Shown: positions 52,820-63,088 of the stretch, piece by piece | How positions within the stretch are numbered: position 1 is the first letter of the stretch | Layout of the letters: each line of letters starts with the position of its first letter | Assembly (NCBI RefSeq): GCF_019903425.1 | Contig: NZ_JACHUZ010000013.1 | Coordinates: 1,910,948 to 1,974,947, forward strand | From: Vreelandella halophila | Lineage (GTDB): Bacteria; Pseudomonadota; Gammaproteobacteria; Pseudomonadales; Oleiphilaceae | DNA: 64,000 bases | Direction of reading: 5' to 3' | Made by a program: the position numbers and the translations under genes | The notes under the pieces: model-generated | Told to the model about the DNA's origin: nothing | Databases searched by the model: none | What the model saw: only the letters and a program-made list of their open reading frames with translations

Positions 52820-53326
52820 ATGCTGGAGTACCTGGATTACGAGGACGGAAAAGCGCTGCGCCTGACCCCGAACCGCTCTCTCAGCTGGGAGGGGAACGTT
52901 ATCTTCTTTGGTCTGATCGCAGTGGTGACCCTGATTGTGGCGGTTGGCTGGTCACTGGCTGGCGCCTGGATGATCCTGCCGTTCGCGGGGCTCGAACTGG
53001 CGGTGGTGGGTTATGGGCTCTACTACACCTCGCGCGAGTGCCACCGCCAGGAGGTGTTTGTGCTCACCGCTGATTCAGTGCGCCTGGAGAAGGGCATTGA
53101 CCGGAAGGAGTCGGAGTGGACCATGCCCCGGCACTGGGTTCGGGTCATCATGGAAATGCCCCGCCACGGCTTTGCCAGTCCGAAGCTGATGCTGGCCTAT
53201 CATGACACCCGTGTGTCTCTGGGTGGTTTCCTCAATCCTGACGACTTGGAAGAGTTTGTCGGATTTCTGGAAGATGCCGGCATCCGTATTGAACGGCATC
53301 ATCCTGCCGGCGTCTGGTGGCTCTGA
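52820..53326 (+). CDS. DUF2244-family membrane protein
   Basis: 168 residues from ATG 52820. RLTPNRSLSWEGN leads into two helices (about 28-70), then a beta-rich domain with LEKG, RHWVRVIMEMPRH and SLGGFLNPDDLEEFVGFLEDA. It matches the DUF2244 pattern often found near cytochrome oxidase genes, though none is near here. Function unknown. Confidence 0.82.
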   Translation: MLEYLDYEDGKALRLTPNRSLSWEGNVIFFGLIAVVTLIVAVGWSLAGAWMILPFAGLELAVVGYGLYYTSRECHRQEVFVLTADSVRLEKGIDRKESEWTMPRHWVRVIMEMPRHGFASPKLMLAYHDTRVSLGGFLNPDDLEEFVGFLEDAGIRIERHHPAGVWWL

Positions 53327-53458
53327 GAGCGGCTGCGTAAGCCAAGGCAGGGAGGCCCGCCCCGAGCAACGCGAGTGTGCCCAAACGACACCTGGTCGCC
53401 ATGGAACTCGCAAACATGGCACAATCCGCCACCTGCTGAATCCGGCCAAGGGGTCCCC

Positions 53459-55201
53459 ATGAGCAAAACCTACATTCCCGGTAAGGACCGAGCACTGGAG
53501 GATTCCATCCAGCGCATCGGTGATGCCGTCGCCAGTCTTGGCTTCAATATTGAACAGGCCCGCTGGCTGAACCCGGCACCCTACATCTGGTCCGTGCATA
53601 TCCGTGACCGCGACTGCCCCCAGGTGTTCTCCAACGGCAAGGGCGCCAATCAGGAAGCGGCACTGGCCAGCGCCTATGGTGAGCTGATCGAACGGCTGTC
53701 AACGCGCTATCTCTGGGCGGACTTCATGCTGGACGCGGCAGGCCCGGAGTACGGGTTCGTGCACCAGGCGGAGGAGCGCTGGTTCCCCGTGGATTCGGAG
53801 CAGTGGCCGCGGGGGCTGCTGGACGATACCTGGCTTGAGCGCTACATCCGGCCCCAGGGCATCACGCCGGCCCAGCTTCAGGACATGAATGGCGGTGGTA
53901 CGGGCTGGGGCCTGTGCGCGTTACCGTATGTGCGCCAGAGCGATGGTGAGACGGTCTACGTGCCGGTGAACATGATTGCCAACCTGTTCGTCTCCAATGG
54001 TATGAGTGCGGGCAACAACCGGGACGAGGCGATTGTCCAGGGGCTCTCCGAGCTTTTCGAGCGTGGCATCAAGGAGCGCATCATCAGCGAGGCGATAACG
54101 CTGCCGGAAGTGCCCGCGGAGGTGATCGACCGTTACCCACACATCCGGGAAGGTATTGAAGCGCTGCGCAACGAGGGCTTCGGCATCCGCGCCCTGGACG
54201 GCTCGCTGGGGGGCAAGTACCCGGTGATGTGTGTGCTTCTGAAACACCCTGACGGTGGTGTCTATGCCTCCTTTGGCGCACACCCGACCTTCCAGGTGGC
54301 TCTGGAGCGCTCTCTGACCGAGCTGCTGCAGGGCCGGGCGGTGGACGAGCTGGGTGGCTTCCCCGCGCCCACAGCGGATATGGAGCTGGTGAATGAGCCC
54401 CATAACCTGGAGCTGCACTTCATTGACTCCAGCGGTTACGTTTCCTGGGCCATGGTTGGCGATGAACCGGATGTGGCCTTTTACGACTGGGATGCCGAGA
54501 GTCCCTGGGCCCGGGACAATGCCACGGCGCGTGAGCAGATGCTGGCCCAGTTCGCGCACGAGGGCTACGAGGTCTACATCGCCGAGCACACCCAGCTGGG
54601 CGCCTACGCCTGCCGTATCCTGGTGCCGGGCTTCTCGGACATCTATCTGCCGGATGAGCTCCTGCTGCAGAACAACAACGCCTGCCTGCCCATCCGGCCA
54701 CTGCTGTTCGACCTGGAGGCGGCCGGCGAGGAAGGCTGGCGCCGGATCCTTGAGGTTATCGATGACCAGCACGTGAACGACCAGATCCGGGTTTTCGAGT
54801 GGGCTGGCATTGTCGGCAAGACCGGTCCCTGGGGCCGGTTGCGCATGGGGGAATTCCGTGTCTGGCTGCTGCTGGCGCTGGGGGAGCGTGAGGAGGCACT
54901 CGAAACACTGCCGTCGATTCTTGCCTCGGGGGATCTCAGCGACGAGGAGAGGGCCGCCTTTTCCGCGCTGTACCAGGTGCTGGAACTGGAGCTGTGCACG
55001 GACGACGCCGCCCCCTATGAACGGGCGCTCCACTTCTATCACGGCGAGGAACTGGTGGCCCGTGCCCGTCGCTGGGCCCGTGGCGAGGAGCGTTTCCCGG
55101 GGCTGGGCAGGCTGGACCCGGGCGCACCCACCGACGGTCACCGCCGGCTGATGGAGGCCTACCGCAAGGTGCTGGACGGGCAGCAGGCTGCCGGCGCCTA
55201 A
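53459..55201 (+). CDS. ycaO: YcaO-domain protein (OsmC-like/RimO-associated type)
   Basis: 580 residues, close to E. coli YcaO (586). The YcaO domain starts with SNGKGANQEAALASAYGELIERLS (ATP-binding acidic helix) and continues through LSELFERGIKERIISEA; the C-terminal third (from about 400) is TPR-like, ending RRLMEAYRKVL. E. coli YcaO is reported to assist RimO in beta-methylthiolation of ribosomal protein S12; other YcaO proteins make azolines. No RimO or peptide substrate gene is adjacent. Confidence 0.93.
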   Translation: MSKTYIPGKDRALEDSIQRIGDAVASLGFNIEQARWLNPAPYIWSVHIRDRDCPQVFSNGKGANQEAALASAYGELIERLSTRYLWADFMLDAAGPEYGFVHQAEERWFPVDSEQWPRGLLDDTWLERYIRPQGITPAQLQDMNGGGTGWGLCALPYVRQSDGETVYVPVNMIANLFVSNGMSAGNNRDEAIVQGLSELFERGIKERIISEAITLPEVPAEVIDRYPHIREGIEALRNEGFGIRALDGSLGGKYPVMCVLLKHPDGGVYASFGAHPTFQVALERSLTELLQGRAVDELGGFPAPTADMELVNEPHNLELHFIDSSGYVSWAMVGDEPDVAFYDWDAESPWARDNATAREQMLAQFAHEGYEVYIAEHTQLGAYACRILVPGFSDIYLPDELLLQNNNACLPIRPLLFDLEAAGEEGWRRILEVIDDQHVNDQIRVFEWAGIVGKTGPWGRLRMGEFRVWLLLALGEREEALETLPSILASGDLSDEERAAFSALYQVLELELCTDDAAPYERALHFYHGEELVARARRWARGEERFPGLGRLDPGAPTDGHRRLMEAYRKVLDGQQAAGA

Positions 55202-55236
55202 TACGAGTCAGGTATTATTCACGGGAGTGAACCGGT

Positions 55237-55395
55237 ATGGACGTTGTACGTCTTATTCTTTCCATCCTGCTGCCACCACTGGGAGTGTTCTTCCAGGTGG
55301 GCATTGGGCTGCAGTTCTGGATCAACATTGTGCTGACGCTCTTCGGCTACCTGCCGGGCATCATCCACGCGGTCTACATCATCGCTAGGCGCTAG
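55237..55395 (+). CDS. YqaE/Pmp3-family small membrane protein
   Basis: 52 residues from ATG 55237 to TAG 55393-55395. LILSILLPPLGVFFQVG and FWINIVLTLFGYLPGIIHAVYII are the two Pmp3/YqaE helices with the PPLGVF motif. Members respond to salt and cold stress and affect membrane potential. Preceded by ACGGGAG. It follows ycaO by 35 bp. Confidence 0.93.
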   Translation: MDVVRLILSILLPPLGVFFQVGIGLQFWINIVLTLFGYLPGIIHAVYIIARR

Positions 55396-55767
55396 AATCC
55401 GGCGGCTGGAAGTGTTCGTCCAGCCGCTGCTGTTCTTCTCCCGGGTCATGGACTGCTGGCGGAGGGTGGCCCGGATGCGCCAGCAAAGCACCTGTTCGAT
55501 GTTGCGCTGGTGCTTGGCAATAAAGTCCTGGGCGTTCTGCTCCTCGATGGCTTCCTGCTCCACGCCCGTGCGCTGTACTCGGAGAGGTAGACGATGGGCA
55601 GCTCCGGGGGCGTCGCCCGTATCGGCGAGCTTGATGTGCTGGTAGGCCGCCTCGGCGAAGCGGAAGACCTCAACCCGCGTCGAGGACGACGGCGGCCGCT
55701 GGCAGGTCATCAACGAGCTTGCCCGCCTGCCCAAGCGCGTGGCGCTGCGTTAGGTTGGGCGCGGCCG
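55396..55767. pseudogene. Decayed stretch with gene fragments on both strands
   Basis: No intact gene. On the minus strand a fragment reads EQEAIEEQNAQDFIAKHQRNIEQVLCWRIRAT (about 55450-55560) and, in another phase just upstream, PELPIVYLSEYSA, as if one frame had shifted. On the plus strand, about 55680-55752 reads VEDDGGRWQVINELARLPKR and ends in TAG. These look like the ends of two broken genes; families not recognised. Confidence 0.4.
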
Positions 55768-57342
55768 TCAGGTAAGCCGGAACTGCTGCACCACACCCTT
55801 GATCTCACCCACCATCTGGACCAGCGATTCGCTGGTCTGCTTTGTATTGGCGGCGATTTCGGCACTATCCTCGGCACTCCGGCTGATCTGGGTCACCCTC
55901 TTGCTCATGTCCTGGGAGGTGCTGGATTGCTCCTCCGCCGCTGAGGCGATCTGGGAGGCCATGTCCCGGATACGCTCGACCGATTCCTCGATGCTCTGGA
56001 TCATTTCGCTTGAGCGCTCCGCGTCGTTCCCGACCTCTTCCGCCGACTGACGGCTCTGCTCCATGGTATCCGCCGTGGCTCGAGTCCGTGATTCCAGTTT
56101 CTGAATGGTGTCGCTGATTTCGCGCGTGGATTGGCTGACGCGTTGAGCCAGCTGGCGCACCTCATCAGCGACCACTGCAAACCCGCGGCCGCTCTCACCG
56201 GCCCGGGCCGCCTCAATGGCGGCATTCAGCGCGAGGAGGTTGGTCTGTTCGGCAATACCATTAATCACTTCAATCACGCTGCTGATCGACTGTGCTTCTT
56301 TCCTGAGTTCCGCCATTGCAGAACTCGCTTCGTCCACCCGGGTTACCAGGGTCCGGATGGCATCGGTGGTCCGCATTATGGTTTCGCGACCGGAGTTGGC
56401 CTTGTGTGCGGCGTCTGCGGCGGCGTCCGAGGCATCATTAGTGTTGCGGGATACTTCCTCCACACTTACGGTCATTTGCTCCATCGCAGTCGCGACCTGT
56501 TGGATCTCGTTTTCCTGGTTTTCGGTCGCGTTTTGGCCGGCGTCAGCTGCCTCACTTGACTCATTGGCGGCTCTTGCCAGATCTCCGGTCAGGTCTTCCA
56601 TGCGACCCCGCAGCGCCTGAAGTTGCGAGCGCTGCATTGCCAGCGCCAGTTCGGAGCGCGCGACGATATCATTGCCGTTGCCATACACGAGCGCGCCAAC
56701 TTCATTGTCGAATACCCTGCGACAGTGCTCAGCCAGACTGTTGAGTCGCCGTCTCGCGGAGAATGCCCCCGTGGTGCCGGAAAGCAGGCCGACGAGCACG
56801 GCCAGACCGCCGACGCCGACTGAGCCGGCGCCCAGCAGATAGGCTCCGCTGCTGATCAGAAGCAGCGCCAGAAGCCCTGCTCCCAGTGTCTGGACGCCCA
56901 GCCCGAGCCGCTGCCACAACGACGCGGTGCGCTTGCCGCGTTTCATGCGTTGGTACAGGGCGGAGGCGCGCTGTTTCTGGGCCTCCGACGCATTCGTGCG
57001 AACGGATTGAAAACCGACCTGTTCGCCGCCCTGGTAAATCGGGGAAACGTAGGCGCTGACCCAGTAGTGGTTGCCGTTCTTGCAGCGGTTCTTGACGATG
57101 CCCATCCAGGGCTGCCCGGCCTTGAGGGTAGCCCAGAAGTTCTCGTAAACGGCTTCCGGCATATCCGGATGGCGGACGATGTTGTGGGGTTGTCCCTTGA
57201 GTTCGTCCTCGCTGAACCCGGAAACCCGGATAAAGGTCGAGTTGGCGCTCTGGATGACGCCGCGGAGGTTTGTGGTACTGATGAGGCGTTCGTCCGGGCC
57301 GAAAGTTTCTTCGCGCCCAGTAATCGGGAGGTTGGTACGCAT
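55768..57342 (-). CDS. PAS-containing methyl-accepting chemotaxis protein (Aer-like)
   Basis: 524 residues from ATG 57342 with GGAG upstream. An N-terminal PAS domain ([60 protein letters not shown]) is followed by two close helices (about 148-195) and the MCP signalling domain with [21 protein letters not shown]-type hairpin tip. It resembles the Aer energy-taxis receptor, with FAD binding possible. No che genes are in the window. Confidence 0.92.
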   Translation of the reverse strand: MRTNLPITGREETFGPDERLISTTNLRGVIQSANSTFIRVSGFSEDELKGQPHNIVRHPDMPEAVYENFWATLKAGQPWMGIVKNRCKNGNHYWVSAYVSPIYQGGEQVGFQSVRTNASEAQKQRASALYQRMKRGKRTASLWQRLGLGVQTLGAGLLALLLISSGAYLLGAGSVGVGGLAVLVGLLSGTTGAFSARRRLNSLAEHCRRVFDNEVGALVYGNGNDIVARSELALAMQRSQLQALRGRMEDLTGDLARAANESSEAADAGQNATENQENEIQQVATAMEQMTVSVEEVSRNTNDASDAAADAAHKANSGRETIMRTTDAIRTLVTRVDEASSAMAELRKEAQSISSVIEVINGIAEQTNLLALNAAIEAARAGESGRGFAVVADEVRQLAQRVSQSTREISDTIQKLESRTRATADTMEQSRQSAEEVGNDAERSSEMIQSIEESVERIRDMASQIASAAEEQSSTSQDMSKRVTQISRSAEDSAEIAANTKQTSESLVQMVGEIKGVVQQFRLT

Positions 57343-57544
57343 CAAAGGGATCTCCGATTGTTCAACTCAAGCCAGAGACTGCTGCCCGCAGTATGCGCCA
57401 TCAGAGTTACGCGGCGTTAATGTAAAGTAGACGGCTGGGTGCAGAACGCAACTATGTGTTGCAAGCTAAGTTTGTCTCCAACGCGCAGCGCAGGTTGATC
57501 TGATAAAGTTCACGCTCAGACGTTCAGGCGATAGGAGAGCGCTC

Positions 57545-58297
57545 GTGCGTTCACTTGAAACACGGAATCTGTTGGTCCTGTTTCTGCTGGCCATGCCGGC
57601 AACGGGGATCGCAGAGGACGGCATACGCGTCGCGGTGGCCAGTAACGTAATAGGTGCCATTGAGCAGGTTGCGGACTGCTTCGAGACGGAAACAGGGCAT
57701 TCCGTGGTCCTGTCCTCCGGGGCTACCGGCAAGCACTACGCCCAGATCCGTAATGGGGCACCTTTTGACGTTTTCCTGGCCGCCGATGAGCGTCGTCCCC
57801 AACTGTTGGCCCAGTCCGGCGATGCGGTTGACGGCAGCCGTGAGACTTACGCCCGCGGACGGCTGGTGCTCTGGAGTCCGGATGAGTCGCTTGTGGATTC
57901 GGGCGGGCGGGTACTCGAAGGTGACGGTTTCACCTATCTTGCATTGGCAAACCCGCGCCTCGCGCCCTACGGCCAAGCGGCAAAACAGGTGCTTGAGAAC
58001 AGAGGGTTATGGAGCTCTTTGGAAGGCCGGCGCGTGATGGGTGAGAACATCGCCCAGACTTACCAGTTCGTGCGTACCGGGAACGCACAGCTGGGGTTCG
58101 TGGCGCTGTCTCAGCTGGCCGCGCCGGGGCACAGTCCGGGCGGCTCTCGTTGGCGGGTACCCCAGCATCAGTATAAGCCCATTGACCAGCAGGCGGTGCT
58201 GCTGGTGGATGAACCCGCGCCCCGTGCGTTTCTGAAGTTCGTGACGGGGAATCAGGGGCGGGCGATTCTGCGTGACCATGGCTACGAGGTGCCCTGA
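57545..58297 (+). CDS. modA: Molybdate ABC transporter, periplasmic binding protein
   Basis: 250 residues from GTG 57545 with GGAG eight bases upstream. Signal peptide (about 8-22), then [21 protein letters not shown] and [32 protein letters not shown], the typical ModA oxyanion loops. It captures molybdate or tungstate. The stop overlaps modB by one base. Confidence 0.95.
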   Translation: MRSLETRNLLVLFLLAMPATGIAEDGIRVAVASNVIGAIEQVADCFETETGHSVVLSSGATGKHYAQIRNGAPFDVFLAADERRPQLLAQSGDAVDGSRETYARGRLVLWSPDESLVDSGGRVLEGDGFTYLALANPRLAPYGQAAKQVLENRGLWSSLEGRRVMGENIAQTYQFVRTGNAQLGFVALSQLAAPGHSPGGSRWRVPQHQYKPIDQQAVLLVDEPAPRAFLKFVTGNQGRAILRDHGYEVP

Positions 58298-58977
58298 TGC
58301 CGGGCTCTGCTGATCTTACGGCACTCTGGATCACACTGCAGCTGGCGGCCGTGAGCACCCTGATCCTGCTGGTGCTGGGCACGCCTCTGGCCTGGTGGCT
58401 GGCACGCACGCAGTGGCGTTTCCGGTTCGTGGTGGAGGCGATGGTGGCGTTGCCGCTGGTCCTGCCGCCCACGGTCCTGGGGTTCTATCTTCTGATCGCG
58501 CTCGGGCCGGAAGGGCCCATCGGGGGCCTGGTGGAGGCCCTGGGAGGACAGCCCCTCGCGTTCACCTTCTCCGGGCTGGTGATCGGTTCGGTGGTCTACT
58601 CGATGCCGTTTGTCGTCCAGCCCCTTCAGAACGCGTTTTCCGCCGTCGGCCGCAGGCCCATGGAGGTGGCGGCCACTCTGCGTGCTTCGCCCATGGACCG
58701 GTTCTTCACGGTGGCCGTGCCCCTGGCCGCGCCGGGGTTTCTAACAGCGGCGGTACTGGGCTTTGCGCACACCCTGGGAGAGTTCGGCGTGGTCCTGATG
58801 ATCGGCGGCAACATTCCCGGCAGCACCCAGGTGGTGTCCATTGCGGTCTATGATCATGTGGAGGCGCTGGATTACACCAGCGCACACTGGCTTTCCGGTG
58901 GCCTGCTGCTGATGTCCATGTTGATGCTTATGGCGGTCTATGCGCTCAATCGGCGTTTCCTGGTGGTGCGGCTATGA
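58297..58977 (+). CDS. modB: Molybdate ABC transporter, permease
   Basis: 226 residues, five or so helices. The permease EAA-like segment [28 protein letters not shown] and [16 protein letters not shown] are ModB-typical. It overlaps modC by 4 bp (ATGA). Confidence 0.95.
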   Translation: MPGSADLTALWITLQLAAVSTLILLVLGTPLAWWLARTQWRFRFVVEAMVALPLVLPPTVLGFYLLIALGPEGPIGGLVEALGGQPLAFTFSGLVIGSVVYSMPFVVQPLQNAFSAVGRRPMEVAATLRASPMDRFFTVAVPLAAPGFLTAAVLGFAHTLGEFGVVLMIGGNIPGSTQVVSIAVYDHVEALDYTSAHWLSGGLLLMSMLMLMAVYALNRRFLVVRL

Positions 58978-60041
58978 GCATTGAGCTGGCGTTCCGGCTC
59001 GACCGGGGAGATTTCAGTCTGGACCTGTCACTGGCGCTGCCGGGGGCAGGGGTGAGCGCGGTTTTCGGGCCCTCGGGCTGCGGCAAGACAACCCTGCTGC
59101 GGGTCATGGCGGGGCTGGAGCGCTCGGCCGTGGGCCATCTCCGGGTAGGCGGCAGGACGTGGCAGGACGTCAATCAGTTCGTACCGCCGCACCGGCGAGC
59201 TGTGGGCTATGTGTTCCAGGAGCCCAGCCTGTTCCCGCACCGCAGCGTGGAGGGCAATCTGCGCTATGGGTTGCGCCGCAGCCGGGGCAACGGGGACAGC
59301 GCGCGTCTGGAGCAGTCCATTGAACTGCTGGGCATCCGTCATCTGCTTGGGCGGCGGCCACACCGGCTCTCCGGCGGGGAACAGCAGCGCGTGGCTATCG
59401 CAAGGGCCCTGGCCATGGAGCCCGCCCTGTTGCTTCTGGACGAGCCCCTGGCGGGCCTGGATCAGAAACGGCGCGGGGAGATCCTGCCGTACCTGGAGCG
59501 GCTGCATCGGGAACTGGTCCTGCCGATGATCTATGTTAGCCATTCCAGGGAGGAAGTGGCCCGAATGGCCGACCATCTGGTCGTTATGGATAACGGCCGG
59601 GTGCAGGCGGAAGGTTCCCTTACAGACGTGTTTACACGCCTGGACCTCGCCATCGCGGGGCAGCCGGGGGCGGAGACGGTTATCGAGGGCGTGGTGGACG
59701 ATTACGACTCACGCGACGGCGTTGTGCGGGTGAGCTCGGACGCCGGGCCGCTCCATGCGGTACTGGGGCAGCTGGGAACCGGGCAGCACGTGCGGCTCCA
59801 GGTCCAGGCACGGGACGTGAGCGTGGCCCTGCAGGCGCCTCAGCACAGCAGCATCCTGAACGTGATGCCAGCCCGCATCGAGGACCTGGCGGAGCAGGGC
59901 ACCGGGCACGTGATGCTGCGGCTGCGGGTGGGTGACGCGGTGCTGCTGTCGCGTGTGAGCCGCCGTTCCGTCCGGGAGCTGTCACTCGAGCCGGGTCTTG
60001 AGGTCCACGCCCAGGTCAAGAGCGTGGCGCTGCTGGGGTAA
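58974..60041 (+). CDS. modC: Molybdate ABC transporter, ATPase
   Basis: 355 residues. Walker [10 protein letters not shown] at about 33-41, signature [15 protein letters not shown], Walker [13 protein letters not shown], switch His in [10 protein letters not shown]. The C-terminal third is a Mop/TOBE domain (from about 290, [12 protein letters not shown]). Energises ModB. The next gene starts 4 bp later. Confidence 0.95.
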   Translation: MSIELAFRLDRGDFSLDLSLALPGAGVSAVFGPSGCGKTTLLRVMAGLERSAVGHLRVGGRTWQDVNQFVPPHRRAVGYVFQEPSLFPHRSVEGNLRYGLRRSRGNGDSARLEQSIELLGIRHLLGRRPHRLSGGEQQRVAIARALAMEPALLLLDEPLAGLDQKRRGEILPYLERLHRELVLPMIYVSHSREEVARMADHLVVMDNGRVQAEGSLTDVFTRLDLAIAGQPGAETVIEGVVDDYDSRDGVVRVSSDAGPLHAVLGQLGTGQHVRLQVQARDVSVALQAPQHSSILNVMPARIEDLAEQGTGHVMLRLRVGDAVLLSRVSRRSVRELSLEPGLEVHAQVKSVALLG

Positions 60042-60045
60042 GCCC

Positions 60046-60492
60046 ATGAAGGGATCGCGCAATCTCTATGAAATGCTTCCCGCTCCGGGGTTTCTGGCGG
60101 ACCTGGTGCTGCTGGTTCATGGCCTGATCGTGGCCTTCGGGGTCTTTGGTCTGGTGCTGTTCATCATCGGCGGCATACGTGGCTGGCATTGGGTCTGCAA
60201 TCCCTGGGTCCGCTGGCTGCATCTGGTGACGATCGGTTTCGTGGTGGTCCAGGCCTGGCTGGGGCAACTTTGCCCGCTTACCATCTGGGAGCATGAATTG
60301 CGCCGTGCCGCCGGTCAGTCAGCGCATGATCAGGGGTTCATAGAGTACTGGGTCAATGCTTTAATCTTCCATGACCTGCCGGGCTGGGTATTCCTGCTTG
60401 GATACACGGTTTTCGGAGTTCTGGTAGCCGCCACCTGGTGCTGGCTCCCGCCGTGTCAGCGCTCATCCTCCCCGAAGGATTCGGTGCGATAG
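60046..60492 (+). CDS. DUF2784-family membrane protein
   Basis: 148 residues from ATG 60046, directly after modC. Three or four helices with LVLLVHGLIVAFGVFGLVLF, then LGQLCPLTIWEHELRR and FHDLPGWVF, the DUF2784 landmarks. Function unknown. Its 3' end overlaps the 3' end of the AMMECR1 gene by 37 bp on the other strand. Confidence 0.86.
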   Translation: MKGSRNLYEMLPAPGFLADLVLLVHGLIVAFGVFGLVLFIIGGIRGWHWVCNPWVRWLHLVTIGFVVVQAWLGQLCPLTIWEHELRRAAGQSAHDQGFIEYWVNALIFHDLPGWVFLLGYTVFGVLVAATWCWLPPCQRSSSPKDSVR

Positions 60493-61043
60493 CGCCTGAC
60501 GGTCAGGGTTGAGGACCAGTAATCCGACGGCAGGCCCGCCTTGCGCTTGAGCTGGCGCACAAAGTCCCCGGGATTCGGCAGCGATTCCCAGACCGCCGGG
60601 AGAAAGGTCCCACGGTGGGCACCGTCCTCGAGTATGAGTCCGTCCTCGCCAGGTTCGATGGTTGCGAGCAGTTCCGCCTCCGAGGCTACCGGCAGCGGCT
60701 CCGGCCGGGAGAGGATCGAGAGTTCCAGGTGCACGTCCTCCAGTTCATCCGCAGCCAGTGGCTGGAAACGCGGGTCCCGGAAGGCGGCGGCATGGGCGTG
60801 TTCCGCCACATCCGTCACCAGCGGCTGGCGGGCCTCAAGGGTGCCGATACAGCCTCGCAGGCTGCCATCCGGGCGTTTAAGCGTGACAAAGCTGGCGCCC
60901 TCACGCTGAAGGCCCTCCGGCCATTGCGCCGGATTAACCGGCAGGGGGCGACCTGTCTCGAACCCCTGCCGGATGCTGTCCCGGGCCAGCGTGAGCAGCA
61001 TCCTGCGGTGCTCGGGTGTCAGCGCGCTGTCAGTGGAAGACAT
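60456..61043 (-). CDS. amrA: AMMECR1-domain protein (AmmeMemoRadiSam system protein A)
   Basis: 195 residues from ATG 61043. GASFVTLKRPDGSLRGCIGTLEARQPL is the invariant AMMECR1 segment (LRGCIG), followed by DPRFQPLAADEL and the late VWESLPNPGDFVRQLKRKAGL. It overlaps the Memo gene end by 14 bp, so the two are coupled. Biochemical role unknown. Confidence 0.93.
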   Translation of the reverse strand: MSSTDSALTPEHRRMLLTLARDSIRQGFETGRPLPVNPAQWPEGLQREGASFVTLKRPDGSLRGCIGTLEARQPLVTDVAEHAHAAAFRDPRFQPLAADELEDVHLELSILSRPEPLPVASEAELLATIEPGEDGLILEDGAHRGTFLPAVWESLPNPGDFVRQLKRKAGLPSDYWSSTLTVRRYRTESFGEDER

Positions 61044-61824
61044 AGGCGCCATACCCCACAACGCTGTCCCTAGGGGCTCCGGCGTCCCCCGAATTGCGCA
61101 GATCCAGGATGCGGCCTTCCAGGCCCTTCTGCCGTGCCAGCCACAGCAGCCCGTTGATGGGGTGGCGGCCGCAGGCATCGCCATCCCGCACCTTTTCCCA
61201 TTCCAGGTTCTCAATGGCCTCAGACGTGGCCCTGTCCCGGCGCACCGCGCTGTCGTAGTCCATGAAGTGGCTCAGGTCCGAGCTGATGGCAATCAGCGTC
61301 TCGGGGCCGCCCCAGAGTTGATCCAGCAGTGTTCCGACTTCCTCCGGGGAGGCGTCGCCCACGACCAGCGGCACAACGCCGAAGTCCTCCAGAAGGCCCT
61401 GAAGGAAGGGGAGATGCACTTCAAGACCGTGCTCGCGTTCATGGGCGTCTTCCCGGTAGACCACGTCCTGGCGCTGGGCTACGAGTTCCGCCTGGGTGGC
61501 CTGGTCGACGCGCACATTGCCCATGGGGGTGGCGAAGTAGTCCGCGCTGCTGGCCGCGATGCCCCGGAACGGGATGCGGTGACTGGGCCCGAGCAGCACA
61601 ACACGTTCGATGCGATCCGCGATGGCGCGAACCGGCGCGTAGGCTTCTCCGGCGACCGCCCCCGAGAACGGGTAACCGGCATGGGGGGCGATCACCGCCT
61701 TGGGCGGCGTGACGTCATCGGTACCTGCCTTATCCAGGAAACCGGCGACCTGCTGCTGCAGCACACCGCGCTCGGCCGGATAGAAGAGCCCTGAAACCGC
61801 CGGTGGCCGGACCGTCTGTTCCAT
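61030..61824 (-). CDS. amrB: Memo-family protein (AmmeMemoRadiSam system protein B)
   Basis: 264 residues from ATG 61824. PPAVSGLFYPAERG, VIAPHAGYPFSGAVAGEAY (metal His), LGPSHRIPFRGIA and SSDLSHFMDY are the Memo/class III dioxygenase-like landmarks. Function unknown in bacteria. Divergent from the radical SAM partner with 131 bp between starts. Confidence 0.94.
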   Translation of the reverse strand: MEQTVRPPAVSGLFYPAERGVLQQQVAGFLDKAGTDDVTPPKAVIAPHAGYPFSGAVAGEAYAPVRAIADRIERVVLLGPSHRIPFRGIAASSADYFATPMGNVRVDQATQAELVAQRQDVVYREDAHEREHGLEVHLPFLQGLLEDFGVVPLVVGDASPEEVGTLLDQLWGGPETLIAISSDLSHFMDYDSAVRRDRATSEAIENLEWEKVRDGDACGRHPINGLLWLARQKGLEGRILDLRNSGDAGAPRDSVVGYGAYVFH

Positions 61825-61955
61825 GGTGCACCTCCCTTGGGGTCTGTCCTGTTTTCCCTGTATATGGGGGCGATCGGGGCCATCAACAAGGCTGGGCAAG
61901 CGCCCGGTCGGCGCCCTATACTCGGAGTATAAGGCCAGCACCGGGAGGTGAGACC

Positions 61956-63050
61956 ATGGGCGTGACAATCTCCAGCGATCGTTTCCCGACCGCCTACTGG
62001 CACCAGCTGGACGACGGCCGCATCCAGTGCGACCTGTGCCCGCGTGCCTGCAAGCTGAAGGAGGGCCAGCAGGGCCTGTGCTTTGTGCGTGCCCGGCATG
62101 ACGACCAGATCGTGCTGACCACCTACGGGCGTTCCAGCGGGTTCTGCGTGGACCCGATCGAGAAGAAACCCCTGAACCATTACCTGCCCGGAACCTCAGT
62201 GCTGTCCTTCGGCACCGCCGGCTGTAACCTGTTCTGCAAGTTCTGCCAGAACTGGGATATGAGCAAGTCCCGGGAGATGGACACGCTGGCGGACCAGGCG
62301 GAGCCGGAAACCATCGCGCGGGCCGCCGAGGATCTGGGTTGCCACAGCATCGCCTTTACCTACAACGACCCGGTGATCTTCCATGAGTACGCTATTGATG
62401 TGGCCGAGGCCTGTCACGAGCGCGGCATCAAGGCGGTGGCGGTGACCGCCGGCTATATCTGCGAGGAGCCGCGGGAGGAGTTCTTCCGTTACATGGATGC
62501 GGTCAACTTCGACCTCAAGGCGTTCACGGAGCGCTTCTACCGCAAGATTACGGGCAGTGCGCTGCAGCCGGTGCTGGACACGATCGAGTACGTGCACAAC
62601 GAGACGGATGTCTGGTTCGAGCTGACCAACCTGCTGATCCCTGGCGAGAATGATTCCAGCGAGGAGATTGAGCGGATGAGCCAGTGGGTGGTGGAGCACC
62701 TGGGGCCGGACATTCCCATGCATTTCACGGCTTTCCATCCGGATTTCAAGATGATGGATTACCCGCGGACGCCGGCTGAGACGCTGACGAATGCGCGGGA
62801 GGTGGCGATGAGGAATGGCATTAGGTACGCCTACACCGGCAACGTGCATGACGAGGCCGGGGGCAGTACCTACTGCCATCATTGCGGGCAGAAGCTGATC
62901 GGGCGTGACTGGTTTGTGCTCAGTGACTGGAACCTGACCCACGATGGGCATTGCACCAGCTGCGGGACTCGGTGTGCCGGGGTGTTTGATGGGGATCCCG
63001 GGCGTTGGGGGGCTCGGCGGGTGCCTGTGCGGCTCGCGGAGTGGCGTTGA
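61956..63050 (+). CDS. amrS: Radical SAM enzyme of the AmmeMemoRadiSam system
   Basis: 364 residues from ATG 61956 with GGGAGG upstream. QCDLCPRACKLKEGQQGLC is the N-terminal Cys region, GTAGCNLFCKFCQNWDMSK holds the CxxxCxxC cluster motif, and CHHCGQKLIGRDW, then CTSCGTRCAGVF form a C-terminal zinc-type site. This order defines AmmeMemoRadiSam system radical SAM proteins (PflA-like). Substrate unknown. Confidence 0.95.
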   Translation: MGVTISSDRFPTAYWHQLDDGRIQCDLCPRACKLKEGQQGLCFVRARHDDQIVLTTYGRSSGFCVDPIEKKPLNHYLPGTSVLSFGTAGCNLFCKFCQNWDMSKSREMDTLADQAEPETIARAAEDLGCHSIAFTYNDPVIFHEYAIDVAEACHERGIKAVAVTAGYICEEPREEFFRYMDAVNFDLKAFTERFYRKITGSALQPVLDTIEYVHNETDVWFELTNLLIPGENDSSEEIERMSQWVVEHLGPDIPMHFTAFHPDFKMMDYPRTPAETLTNAREVAMRNGIRYAYTGNVHDEAGGSTYCHHCGQKLIGRDWFVLSDWNLTHDGHCTSCGTRCAGVFDGDPGRWGARRVPVRLAEWR

Positions 63051-63088
63051 AAGGCTGAGCCTTGTCTCAGGACTGGTGACTTGTAGCA

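Noticed and set aside
59998-60045. Earlier start for the DUF2784 protein
   Set aside because: It would overlap modC in another phase; ATG 60046 directly after the modC stop gives the family-typical N-terminus.
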